This document shows, piece by piece, positions 43,893 through 52,688 of a stretch of 64,000 bases of DNA. The stretch's first letter is position 1, and each line of letters starts with the position of its first letter. A program made the translations under genes and the position numbers. Under the pieces are notes generated by a model that had not been told where the DNA came from, did no database searches, and saw only the letters and a list, made by a program, of their open reading frames with translations. The stretch is from Polaribacter atrinae (GTDB lineage Bacteria > Bacteroidota > Bacteroidia > Flavobacteriales > Flavobacteriaceae): positions 1,176,501 through 1,240,500 of the forward strand of contig NZ_CP150660.1 in NCBI RefSeq assembly GCF_038023995.1. The letters are read 5' to 3'.

Positions 43893-45263
43893 ATGAATTT
43901 TCACAAAATAACTTTTTTAGTAATTATTCTTTTTGGATTGTTTTCCTGCCAAAAGTCTGATGAAAGTATACAAGCAACAGATGACAATCAAGACGCAGAA
44001 TATACACAATACGGAACTCCTTTTACAGGCACTCCATTAAACAATGATATTATATTATACGAAGTTAATTTGAGAGCTTTCAGCTCTTCAGGAAATCTTC
44101 AAGGCGTCATTCAAAAAATGGATCATATAGAAAGTTTAGGCACAAATGTGATTTGGTTAATGCCTATTCATCCTGTAGGTCAAATAAATTCTGTTAACTC
44201 TCCTTATTCAGTTAAAGATTATAAAGCCATTGGAACAGAATATGGAAATCTTGAAAATTTAAGACAATTAACAGAAGAAGCTCATTCTAGAGGAATTGCA
44301 GTTATTATGGATTGGGTTGCAAACCATACTTCGTGGGACAACGAGTGGATTAATAATACAAGCTGGTACACCCAAGATAATAATGGGAATATTATTTCAC
44401 CAGCCGGAACTAATTGGCAAGATGTTGCGGATTTAAATTTTAATAACAATGATATGCGAGATGCCATGATTGATGCTATGAAATATTGGATTTATGAGGC
44501 CAATATTGACGGCTTCAGGTGTGATTTTGCAGATGGTATACCTTTTGATTTTTGGTCAGAAGCAATTTCATCTATTAACACAATATCAAATAAAGATTAT
44601 ATTTTCTTTGCAGAAGGAAATAGAGCAGATCATTTTAATGCTGGTTTTGATTTGAATTTTGGATGGGGTTCCTATGCTGCAATTAAGAATGTATTTAATG
44701 GGCAATCGGCAAGTCAAGTTTTTACAGCTAACACTAATGGATATAATGGTACGCCAAACAACAAGCATTGGGTTCGTTTTACAACTAACCATGATGAATC
44801 TGCTTGGGATGCAACACCCATTAATTTGTTTAATGGAAATAAAGGTGCGCTTGCGGCTTCAGTTGTTACAGTCTTTACAGGTGGTGTTCCGCTTATTTAT
44901 GGAGGTCAAGAAGTTGGTGTTTCTGAAAATATACCTTTCTTTTCAAATTCCACTTTTAATTGGAATGCAAATCAAGAATTATTAAACTCGTACCAAGATC
45001 TATTTCAATTTTATTCTCAATCTAGTGTTGCTAAAAGAGGACAAAATACTGTTTACTCGAATAGCGAAATAGTATCTTTTAAAAAAGTTTTAGGAAATGA
45101 AGAAATAGTTGTGATAGTAAATGTTAGAAATACAGACATAAATTTTAACCTACCAAATGAGTTGGAAAACACCAATTGGGTAGATGCATTATCACAAAAT
45201 ATGGTATCATTAACGAGCCAATTATCTTTAGAACCTTATCAATTCTATATATTAAAACAGTAA
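43893..45263 (+). CDS. GH13 alpha-amylase-family lipoprotein
   Basis: 456 residues. Lipobox LFSCQKS. GH13 conserved regions are all present: DWVANHTS, DGFRCDFAD (nucleophile Asp), FFAEGN (acid Glu) and TNHDES (third Asp). A short C-terminal beta domain follows. Cell-surface or periplasmic alpha-glucan hydrolysis. The ATG is 6 nt after the IS30 end, which fits a cassette body cut at about position 25. Confidence 0.92.
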   Translation: MNFHKITFLVIILFGLFSCQKSDESIQATDDNQDAEYTQYGTPFTGTPLNNDIILYEVNLRAFSSSGNLQGVIQKMDHIESLGTNVIWLMPIHPVGQINSVNSPYSVKDYKAIGTEYGNLENLRQLTEEAHSRGIAVIMDWVANHTSWDNEWINNTSWYTQDNNGNIISPAGTNWQDVADLNFNNNDMRDAMIDAMKYWIYEANIDGFRCDFADGIPFDFWSEAISSINTISNKDYIFFAEGNRADHFNAGFDLNFGWGSYAAIKNVFNGQSASQVFTANTNGYNGTPNNKHWVRFTTNHDESAWDATPINLFNGNKGALAASVVTVFTGGVPLIYGGQEVGVSENIPFFSNSTFNWNANQELLNSYQDLFQFYSQSSVAKRGQNTVYSNSEIVSFKKVLGNEEIVVIVNVRNTDINFNLPNELENTNWVDALSQNMVSLTSQLSLEPYQFYILKQ

Positions 45264-45270
45264 AAAAACT

Positions 45271-45403
45271 GGCTACAACACCGTATATAATTTATTGCTA
45301 GTTCTAGCCTACTTACGAAAATCCTCGCGGATTTTCTATTCGGTTTTTATTTGTTAACTTAGTTGCTTAACCACGCAACAAACCATATACAACAACGTTA
45401 GCA
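45271..45403 (+). repeat. attC-like site A31
   Basis: Box GGCTACAAC. Arms GTATATAATTTATTGC / GCAACAAACCATATAC. Outgoing core GTTAGCAAAC, whose following 24 nt equal those after A18. Confidence 0.9.
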
Positions 45404-45421
45404 AACATTGCTCACTCAAAC

Positions 45422-46526
45422 CCTCCATTCAATAACTTAACGCAACAAATCTAAAATTATAGATTTGTAAAATGAAATTAAAAAAACATAGAAGATTAAC
45501 TTTAAAAGAAAGAGTGATTATTCAGACACTTTTAATAGAAAAAAAGTCAAAATCCTACATCGCTAAAAAACTAAAAAGAGCACCTTCAACAATTACAAGA
45601 GAAGTGAATAAATGGGTACAAAAAAAGGAAGATAATTATGATGCTGAACTTGCTCATTGGTGTGTTAAAGAAGATTACTTAAACAAAAGAAACTTAGATA
45701 AAATAAGTACATATTCTCTACTTAAATTTTTTGTTTATAGAGGTCTTTTATCAAACTGGACACCGGAACAAATTTCAGGAAGACTCAAAGAGCTGTATCC
45801 TAATGACCCAATAATGTCTATTTCACACGAAGCTATTTATAGACACATTTATACTAGACCACAAGCTCGTTTAAACAAAAAGTTAATCAAACTATTAGTA
45901 CGTAAAAAAACAAGGCGTAGAACACCTAAAAAAAGACGTGGTGGTGGATCTAAAATAATCAATCAAATCAGCATTGACAATAGACCTAAGCATATTGATC
46001 TCAGAAATGAAGTTGGACATTGGGAAGGGGATTTAGTCATTGGAAAAAATCATAAAAGTGCTATTGGAACTATAGTAGAACGCAAAACTAGATTTACTTT
46101 AATAGTGAAATTAGAGTCTAAAAAAGCAGGTGAAGTAGCAAACAAATTTTCTAAAATATTAAATAAATTAAATCCTATTTATAAAAAATCAATGACATAT
46201 GATAACGGAATTGAAATGGCAAGACACGAAATAATCACCAAAAATACAGGTATGAAAATATACTTTGCTCATCCATATTCTTCCTGGGAAAGAGGTAAAA
46301 ACGAAAACACTAATGGGCTCATTAGAAGGTATCTTCCTAAAGGAACAAACTTCAATGAAATTGACCTAAATCAACTACAGATTATTCAAGAAAAATTGAA
46401 CAACAGACCTCGAAAAATTATTGGTTATAAAACTCCTCAAGAAATGATAGATCTTGAACTTAAATTTGTAGCTTAGTAACATCAAAAAACATAAACGCTT
46501 TGTTGCATTACAACATTGAATCCAAG
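45422..46526 (+). mobile_element. IS30-family element, copy 5
   Basis: Complete copy 24 nt after the core of A31, in a duplicate of the cassette seen intact at 16674. Cassette end GCGCCCAAC does not match the start. Confidence 0.88.
45472..46476 (+). CDS. IS30-family transposase
   Basis: 334 residues, intact frame. One change near the catalytic Glu (RGKNENTN in place of RGTNENTN). Confidence 0.9.
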   Translation: MKLKKHRRLTLKERVIIQTLLIEKKSKSYIAKKLKRAPSTITREVNKWVQKKEDNYDAELAHWCVKEDYLNKRNLDKISTYSLLKFFVYRGLLSNWTPEQISGRLKELYPNDPIMSISHEAIYRHIYTRPQARLNKKLIKLLVRKKTRRRTPKKRRGGGSKIINQISIDNRPKHIDLRNEVGHWEGDLVIGKNHKSAIGTIVERKTRFTLIVKLESKKAGEVANKFSKILNKLNPIYKKSMTYDNGIEMARHEIITKNTGMKIYFAHPYSSWERGKNENTNGLIRRYLPKGTNFNEIDLNQLQIIQEKLNNRPRKIIGYKTPQEMIDLELKFVA

Positions 46527-46616
46527 AATGAAAGTCAATGAAAAAAAACTTGATTGAATGATTATATACAAATCGAAAGATTAAATTTGTCGAATTAAAA
46601 AAAATATAGACACTTT

Positions 46617-47516
46617 ATGAGGCAATTCATTCAAAATAAATATTTTCTACTCATCTTTATTGCTATAATCTGGGGTTCTTCTTTTATACTCATAAAAAAA
46701 TTACTACCAGTATTTGACCCATATCAAATCGGAGCTTTTAGGGCAGGATTGTCAGGCTTGCTTTTGTCATTTATTGGATTCCCAGCTTTGAAAAGAATGT
46801 CAAAAAAGGACGTTTTTTGGATTGCTCTATCAGGGTTATTTGGTAACTTTTTAGTGGTCTTTATTTTTCCTATTGCACAACAAGGCGTAAGTAGCTCATT
46901 GGCAGGCATCATAAATGCATTAGACCCAATATTCACACTCGTTTTAGGAGCAATTCTGTTTGGAATCAGAAATAAAGTTATTCAATATGCTGGAGCAATA
47001 ATTGGATTTATAGGTGCTATCATTTTAGTTTACTCTTCCAATTCAGGAAATGGCGAAAATCATCTTTATTATACGGTTTTATTAGTTATAGGTTCGTTAC
47101 TTTATGCAGTTGCTGCACTCATTATTGAAAAAAAATTACATCACATAAAATCGACAGATATATCAACAGGTATTTACACTATTTGGATGGTGCCGTCTCT
47201 TTTAATTTTAAGTTTTTCAGGTTTTTTTACAGACATTGATTACAGCCAAAATGAAACTTTAACGGCTCTAGGCTATTTAGTCTTTCTAACCGTCATTAGC
47301 ACTACTTTGGTAATGTTTTTGTTTTTCAAGCTTGTTCAAGATACCTCTGCAGTTTTTGTAAGTACTATTTCACTTTTATTACCAGTCGTTGCGGTAATTT
47401 GGGGCGTTTTGGACAAAGAGAAATTTACAGTTTGGTATGCAATCGGTGGATTATTAATTTTGATTAGTGTATATCTCATTAGAGAAAAGAAAAATAAATC
47501 ATTGGAAAAAGAATAA
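46617..47516 (+). CDS. EamA/DMT-family transporter
   Basis: 299 residues, ten membrane segments in two EamA halves (IAIIWGSSFILIKKLLPVFD, FRAGLSGLLLSFIGFPALK; then LLYAVAALIIEKKL, LLLPVVAVIWGVLD). Probably exports metabolites. About 90 bp of leader separate it from the IS30 end; no promoter box seen. Confidence 0.9.
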   Translation: MRQFIQNKYFLLIFIAIIWGSSFILIKKLLPVFDPYQIGAFRAGLSGLLLSFIGFPALKRMSKKDVFWIALSGLFGNFLVVFIFPIAQQGVSSSLAGIINALDPIFTLVLGAILFGIRNKVIQYAGAIIGFIGAIILVYSSNSGNGENHLYYTVLLVIGSLLYAVAALIIEKKLHHIKSTDISTGIYTIWMVPSLLILSFSGFFTDIDYSQNETLTALGYLVFLTVISTTLVMFLFFKLVQDTSAVFVSTISLLLPVVAVIWGVLDKEKFTVWYAIGGLLILISVYLIREKKNKSLEKE

Positions 47517-47520
47517 AAAC

Positions 47521-47680
47521 TGCGCCCAACAACGTATATAGCTCATAGCTAATTAGTTGCATAACAGCAATTACGGCGGATTCGACTACCTCCAAATCCA
47601 CTCGGAATTGCTAACGCCAGTTCTTAACCGAAAATAATTATTTTTAAACCTTAACTGACGATTATAGGAGAACGTTACAT
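47521..47680 (+). repeat. attC-like site A32, composite
   Basis: Left third equals A7 (GTATATAGCTCATAGCTAATTA), middle and right equal A30 (CAATTACGGCGGATTC, GGAATTGCTAACGCCAG), core GTTACATG. A recombinant of two site families; the arms no longer pair well. Confidence 0.7.
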
Positions 47681-47771
47681 GTAACCTGAAAAACAGCCTT
47701 TAAAAATTTAAATCTGTAATTTGTTTCAACCTTTCCTTTTTTTGTTTCACTCTAAACCTTAACTACATATG

Positions 47772-47779
47772 TAAATTTG
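47772..47779 (+). promoter_or_regulatory. -7 box before the SDR gene
   Basis: TAAATTTG, 38 bp before the ATG. Confidence 0.5.
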
Positions 47780-47816
47780 CATTAGAAACTATTTAATAAT
47801 CTAAAAGCAGAATAAA

Positions 47817-48569
47817 ATGAATTTAAAAAACAATATTTCAGGAAAAGTAGTTGTGATAACTGGAGCAAGTAGTGGATTAGGTGAAATTACAGCTCGTCAT
47901 TTAGCTTCATTAGGAGCCAATGTTGTTTTAGGTGCACGTCGTGAAAATCGTTTACAAGATATTTCTAATGAAATCAATCAAAAAGGTAACGGAAAGGCAA
48001 TTTTTGTAAAAACAGATGTAACCAAAAAAGAAGAGGTACAATCATTAGTTGATAAAGCTGTGACTGAATTTGGTAAAGTAGATGTAATGCTAAACAATGC
48101 TGGATTAATGTCTATAGCACCAATGAGTGAGACCAAGGTAGATGAATGGGACAGAATGATAGACATTAATGTAAAAGGTGTCTTATACGGAATTGCTGCC
48201 GCATTACCAGTATTTCAAAAGCAAGAAAATGGTCATTTCATTAATTTATCATCAGTTGCAGGTGTAAAAGTATTTAGTCCAGGTGGAACAGTTTATAGTG
48301 GAACTAAATATGCAGTTAGAGCAATTTCAGAAGGGTTAAGACACGAAGTGGGTGGAAAAATTAGAACTACAACCATAGAACCAGGTGCTATTGATTCTGA
48401 ATTGAAACACGGAAGTTCTCATAAAGAAAGTTCAGATTTTGTACGTGAATTCTATAAAAGTGCAATTCCTTCAGATTCTATAGCTAGAACTATAGCTTTT
48501 GCAATTGAACAACCTGCAGATGTTGACATTAACGAAATTGTAATTCGTCCAACAATACAAGATTTTTAA
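47817..48569 (+). CDS. SDR-family oxidoreductase
   Basis: 250 residues, classical short-chain dehydrogenase: VVITGASSGLGEITA, NNAGLMSIAP, catalytic Ser in FINLSSVAGV and YxxxK in YSGTKYAVRA. NADP-dependent alcohol/ketone conversion; substrate unknown. Terminator 32 bp downstream. Confidence 0.93.
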   Translation: MNLKNNISGKVVVITGASSGLGEITARHLASLGANVVLGARRENRLQDISNEINQKGNGKAIFVKTDVTKKEEVQSLVDKAVTEFGKVDVMLNNAGLMSIAPMSETKVDEWDRMIDINVKGVLYGIAAALPVFQKQENGHFINLSSVAGVKVFSPGGTVYSGTKYAVRAISEGLRHEVGGKIRTTTIEPGAIDSELKHGSSHKESSDFVREFYKSAIPSDSIARTIAFAIEQPADVDINEIVIRPTIQDF

Positions 48570-48578
48570 TTTACATTG

Positions 48579-48586
48579 TACCTTTG
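48579..48586 (+). promoter_or_regulatory. -7 box before the AraC gene at 48649
   Basis: TACCTTTG. A strong hairpin stands between this box and the start codon, so a transcript from here would begin with the hairpin and could be attenuated. Confidence 0.4.
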
Positions 48587-48600
48587 TAGTTATAAGGTGG

Positions 48601-48634
48601 CTGTAAAGTACTTCCATACTTTACAGTCTTTTTT
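48601..48634 (+). terminator. Intrinsic terminator between SDR and AraC genes
   Basis: CTGTAAAGTA-CTTCCA-TACTTTACAG, a perfect 10-bp stem, followed by TCTTTTTT. Confidence 0.8.
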
Positions 48635-48648
48635 ATTCAAATAAAATA

Positions 48649-49500
48649 ATGCAACATTTCAATTCCATAAAAAAATACAATCAATACATTGGTTATAAGT
48701 CACCAAAAAAAGATTTGATTGATATTGTAAATTATAATGATTACGACAAACTACGCTTAAACTGTGATGGCTTGACATCAGACTTTTATATGATGGCTTT
48801 TAAGCAGAATATGACCGATTTACAATGGTTTGGAAACACAAAATTTGATACATCATCGTCATTTTTATACTTTATCCAGCCAAAACAGGTTTATAAATGG
48901 AGCGTTGAAAAACAATGGAAGGGATATCATATTTTAGTGTCACCAGTTTTGTTGCAAGAATACAATATCGATTTTAGTTTTTTTCAATACGAAATTAATG
49001 AAGCTTTATTTTTAACAGAAGCCGAACAGCATCATATCGGAACCTTATTCCTGCAAATCAACGAAGAATACCAAAAAGATAATTATGAATTAGACTTACT
49101 TATAGCCTATTGCAACTTAATTTTTACATATATTGGCAAATGCTATAAAAGGCAATTTAATACACGTCAACCCTTGTACAATAAAATAGTTGTAGAATTT
49201 AAAAAATTACTTAATACCTACTACAAATCAAATATAAATGAATTGCCAAATGTGAATTTTTTTGCAGAAAAACTCGATCTATCTACTAACTACTTTGGCG
49301 ACTTGATTAAACATCATACAAACAAAACAGCTTCTGAAATTATTCAAGAAAAAATAATCTCGGAAGCAAAAAACAGATTGCAAAACACCAACAAAACAAT
49401 TGCCGAAATTGGCTACGAATTAGGATTTGAATACCCTACCTATTTTAGCCGAATGTTTAAAAAACATATAGGGCAAACACCATCGCAATACAGAAAATAA
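48649..49500 (+). CDS. AraC-family transcriptional regulator
   Basis: 283 residues; N-terminal sensor of the Bacteroidota cupin kind (FLYFIQPKQVYKWSVEKQWK), C-terminal HTH (FFAEKLDLSTNYFGDLIKHH, IAEIGYELGFEYPTYFSRMF). Probably regulates the SDR gene in the same cassette. Confidence 0.88.
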   Translation: MQHFNSIKKYNQYIGYKSPKKDLIDIVNYNDYDKLRLNCDGLTSDFYMMAFKQNMTDLQWFGNTKFDTSSSFLYFIQPKQVYKWSVEKQWKGYHILVSPVLLQEYNIDFSFFQYEINEALFLTEAEQHHIGTLFLQINEEYQKDNYELDLLIAYCNLIFTYIGKCYKRQFNTRQPLYNKIVVEFKKLLNTYYKSNINELPNVNFFAEKLDLSTNYFGDLIKHHTNKTASEIIQEKIISEAKNRLQNTNKTIAEIGYELGFEYPTYFSRMFKKHIGQTPSQYRK

Positions 49501-49509
49501 TAAAGCCTA

Positions 49510-49640
49510 CAGGTTAATGTGTATAATTAATGGCTAGTTATCGCCTACTTACGTAAATCCTCGCAAATTTGCTATTCGGTTTTTATTTGCTAAGTTAGGT
49601 GCTGAAATCACGCCACTAATCATAGCCTAGAACGTTAGCC
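49510..49640 (+). repeat. attC-like site A33, damaged left box
   Basis: The arms are still the main family (GTGTATAATTAATGGC / GCCACTAATCATAGCC). The cassette start GTTACATGTAACCTG predicts a closing CAGGTTACATGTAAC; the sequence instead reads CAGGTTA then ATGTGTATAA. About a dozen bases including the AAC appear to be lost. Outgoing core GTTAGCCGT. Confidence 0.75.
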
Positions 49641-49674
49641 GTCATCATAGTAAACATTAACAAAAAAATAAACA

Positions 49675-50685
49675 ATGAAAGTAATTGGATTTAAAACATC
49701 GTTGCCCATCAGCAACCCAAAAAGTTTTATCGAAGTTGAAACAGAAAAGCACCTACCAACAAACAGGGATTTGTTAGTACGGGTTGAAGCTATTTCCGTA
49801 AACCCCGTGGACTATAAAATCCGCCAAGGTAGCCTCAAAGATAAGGTACAGGATATTCCAAAAATAATAGGCTGGGATGCTGTGGGTGTTGTTGAAATGG
49901 TTGGTGACAACGTATCCCTGTTTAAAAAAGGGGATAAGGTATGGTATGCTGGCGACATCACAAGAAGTGGTTCAAACCAAGAATATCAATTGGTTGACGA
50001 ACGCATTGTCGGATTTGCCCCAACAATTAGCAACGAAGATTCAGCAGCATTGCCTTTAACCTCACTTACAGCTTATGAGTTGTTTATTGATAGAATGAGA
50101 TTAAGTAAGGAAAGAGATGAGAATAAATCCATACTTATTGTTGGTGGAGCAGGCGGTGTGGGTTCTATTGCAATACAACTTGCTAAGAAAATTTTGGGAT
50201 TAACAGTAATAGCAACTGCTTCAAGAAAAGAATCGATAAATTGGTGCAAAAAAATGGGTGCAGACTATGTTGTTAATCATAAAAACCTCGTAGAAAATGT
50301 TAATAATTTGGGCTTTGAAACAGTAGATATCATTGTTGATTTTGTTGATTTAAATCAATATTGGGAAGCGTTTGCTAAACTCATCAAACCGCAAGGTCAA
50401 ATAGGCTCTATTAGTGATCCAACACAGCCCATAAATCTTAGATTGTTAAAAAGCAAAAGTGTTAGTTTCTATTGGGAACTAATGTTTACTCGTTCTATGT
50501 TTCAGACAAAAGATATGATTGCCCAACATCATATCCTAAATAAAGTTGCAGATTGGTTCAACAAAGGAATGCTTCAATCAACTGTTGGAAGAGTTTTAAC
50601 CGGGTTTACGGTATCCAATTTAAGAGAAGCACACGAACAATTAGAATCGAGAACTACAATCGGGAAAATAGTAATCAAATTTTAA
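49675..50685 (+). CDS. Zinc-type alcohol dehydrogenase-like quinone reductase (MDR)
   Basis: 336 residues. NPVDYKIRQGSL, GWDAVGVVEMVGDNV, nucleotide site LIVGGAGGVGSIAIQLAKK. Belongs to the zinc-binding alcohol dehydrogenase/ZADH-like branch without the structural zinc loop. Better GC and codon use than small cassette genes. Single gene of a perfectly closed cassette (GTTAGCCGT / ACGGCTAAC). Confidence 0.9.
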   Translation: MKVIGFKTSLPISNPKSFIEVETEKHLPTNRDLLVRVEAISVNPVDYKIRQGSLKDKVQDIPKIIGWDAVGVVEMVGDNVSLFKKGDKVWYAGDITRSGSNQEYQLVDERIVGFAPTISNEDSAALPLTSLTAYELFIDRMRLSKERDENKSILIVGGAGGVGSIAIQLAKKILGLTVIATASRKESINWCKKMGADYVVNHKNLVENVNNLGFETVDIIVDFVDLNQYWEAFAKLIKPQGQIGSISDPTQPINLRLLKSKSVSFYWELMFTRSMFQTKDMIAQHHILNKVADWFNKGMLQSTVGRVLTGFTVSNLREAHEQLESRTTIGKIVIKF

Positions 50686-50730
50686 CATCGATTGTGTTGA
50701 AAACAAAGTAGTACCTGAAATAAAAGACGA

Positions 50731-50827
50731 ACGGCTAACAAGGTATTACCAAAAGCGGTGCTGAACGGCTTCGATTGAACTTTTGTGCTAAAAATCCCCG
50801 CCTTCGGCAATACCCGAAACGTTATGA
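50731..50827 (+). repeat. attC-like site A34, short divergent family
   Basis: Box ACGGCTAAC (RYYYAAC). Arm GTATTACC / GGCAATACC, spacers AAG and CGAAAC, core GTTATGAAC. Middle AAGCGG / CCGCCTT. At 97 bp it is close to canonical attC length. Confidence 0.75.
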
Positions 50828-50831
50828 ACAA

Positions 50832-51722
50832 TTAATTTGACTCTAGTTTAGCAAAACCAACTGTCTTACGATAAATATCAGGTGATACTCCTACCTTCTT
50901 TTTAAAAAAACGACTGAAATAGAATTCATCGTCATAACCTAAAAAAGCAGCAACTTGTTTCACTGGTTTAGAAGTTAGATAAAGTTCTCGTTTCGCCTCA
51001 ATAATGATCCTATTTGAAATTAAGGATGAAGTCGTTTGATTGAGATATTTCTTGACGATACCGGCTAAAGTTTTAGGACTTACACATAGTTCATCTGCGT
51101 ATTCTTGGGGAGAATGGAATTTGCAATAATTACTCTCAATTGCATCGACTAAATTTTGTAAAATTTCTGTTTTTGAATCTGACAATCTGGGAGTTAATTG
51201 TTGATCGAATTGTTTCTTATGTCTGACCGCTTCTATTAAAAACACTTTTAAAAATGCCACAAGAACTTCATGCTGAGCGATTGAGTCTTTGTCCATCTCT
51301 TTCGAAATTTGATCAATCAAATTAAGAAATAGGCTTTGCTCGTTTACAGTAAAATAGGGTAAACCATGGAAATTATTAAAAAGGAATCCCTCGGTCTCTA
51401 TTTCGTTTTGATGTCTATATGTACAAAAAAAATCGGGATGAAAATTCAATAAATAACCCTGACACTTTTCTTCAGAACGTATCATGAAAGGTTGATACGG
51501 AGCCAAACAAATCATTTGATTTCCTTGCAATTCAAAACTTTGAAAATCAACGCTTAGTTCATAGCTAATTCCAAATAACAATACGATAGAATAATAATTT
51601 CTTCTTTGTAAATGATCAAACTGGCTTAGGTCGTTGAATTCTTCTAATCTAAACGCAAGTTCCCCGTTTTGTTTGTCTATAATTATTTGGGCCATACTAA
51701 ATTTATTTTTTAGCTCATTCAA
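50832..51722 (-). CDS. AraC-family transcriptional regulator
   Basis: 296 residues; sensor domain with a cupin-like start, C-terminal HTH (YADELCVSPKTLAGIVKKYL, KQVAAFLGYDDEFYFSRFFK). One of few minus-strand genes in the array; reads opposite to the cassette direction and ends 5 bp from the core of A34. Lies 49 bp downstream of the next gene in the same direction. Confidence 0.9.
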   Translation of the reverse strand: MNELKNKFSMAQIIIDKQNGELAFRLEEFNDLSQFDHLQRRNYYSIVLLFGISYELSVDFQSFELQGNQMICLAPYQPFMIRSEEKCQGYLLNFHPDFFCTYRHQNEIETEGFLFNNFHGLPYFTVNEQSLFLNLIDQISKEMDKDSIAQHEVLVAFLKVFLIEAVRHKKQFDQQLTPRLSDSKTEILQNLVDAIESNYCKFHSPQEYADELCVSPKTLAGIVKKYLNQTTSSLISNRIIIEAKRELYLTSKPVKQVAAFLGYDDEFYFSRFFKKKVGVSPDIYRKTVGFAKLESN

Positions 51723-51771
51723 ATTTAATAAGAAAGGAGTGCCAAAAGCACTCCTTTCTTAAATCAAATAT

Positions 51772-52491
51772 TTATTTTGAAGCTAGAATGTTAATTTTTT
51801 GAATTGCTGAAGCATCAAAGCCTTCCAAAATTACAGGCGCATTCTCCATCAACGCTGCTGCTACTTTCCCTGATAAATGAGCATCTCTGCCAGCGTCATC
51901 TGCAAACGTATCGAAAATGGCATAGGTTTCTTCATTGATTTTAATAGCATACCAAGATAAAGTTGCAGGCTCAGAACTTACCAATGACTTGCCCGCTTGT
52001 AAGAAATCCTCCACTGCAGATGTCTTTCCTTCTTTGGCTTTCATAATCACCAACAATCCCTTATTCTGATTACCCACTTTATGATTACTTGCCTGAACAT
52101 CAACAGTCTTAATGTCTCTGCTAGAATCAAAACCTTCTAAAAGATCTCCAGCATTGGCCAATAAGGCTTTTGCCACTTCTCCTTTTAAGTGTGCCTGTCT
52201 GCCTTCTTCAGTTTCAAATGTGTCATAAATTCCGAAAGTTTGTTCATCTATTTGAAATGCAAACCAAGATTCAGTTTTTGGTTCTGCATTTACCAATGAT
52301 AAACCACCTAGAAGAAACTCTTTTACTTCTTGCTCCTTACCTTCTTTCGCTTTCATGATTACTAATAATCCGATTTTTTCATTTTTTGTGTTGTCCATAA
52401 TATTACTTTTTTTAGATTGAGGAAATGTTTGAATTGTTATCCCTAGAATTAGAACTAGGCTACTTAATTTGATTAAACTTTTAAATTTCAT
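51772..52491 (-). CDS. Exported protein with two antibiotic-biosynthesis-monooxygenase domains
   Basis: 239 residues. Signal-like N-terminus (LVLILGITIQTFPQSKKS), then two ABM (dimeric ferredoxin-like) domains in tandem: IGLLVIMKAKEGKEQEVKEF and GLLVIMKAKEGKTSAVEDFL. The two halves are close copies, so a recent internal duplication. May oxidise a quinone-like substrate. Confidence 0.85.
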   Translation of the reverse strand: MKFKSLIKLSSLVLILGITIQTFPQSKKSNIMDNTKNEKIGLLVIMKAKEGKEQEVKEFLLGGLSLVNAEPKTESWFAFQIDEQTFGIYDTFETEEGRQAHLKGEVAKALLANAGDLLEGFDSSRDIKTVDVQASNHKVGNQNKGLLVIMKAKEGKTSAVEDFLQAGKSLVSSEPATLSWYAIKINEETYAIFDTFADDAGRDAHLSGKVAAALMENAPVILEGFDASAIQKINILASK

Positions 52492-52514
52492 TTTGACTTA
52501 TTTTTGTTACACTA

Positions 52515-52522
52515 CAAATGTA
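52515..52522 (-). promoter_or_regulatory. -7 box of the ABM gene
   Basis: TACATTTG on the minus strand, 23 bp before the ATG. It probably drives both the ABM and AraC genes. Confidence 0.55.
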
Positions 52523-52602
52523 GAACTAAATAAGGGGTCTTGGAATGGAGATAAGAAACTTAAGCATGGACAATTTTCCAGTGACAATGAAGAATGTAAT
52601 AA

Positions 52603-52675
52603 AGCCCATAACACTGTTTATAAAATCATAGCTCACATTCGGGCGCTACGCTTCATAGACTAAACGCTGTACGCA
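52603..52675 (+). repeat. Degenerate attC-like site A35
   Basis: CCCATAAC resembles the expected GTTCATAAC of the preceding cassette (CATAAC shared). The right side GCTGTACGCA resembles the GTTGTGTGCA expected for the next cassette (7 of 10), with GTT changed to GCT. The arms pair weakly. Probably an inactive relic. Confidence 0.4.
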
Positions 52676-52688
52676 AGCCTATATATTT

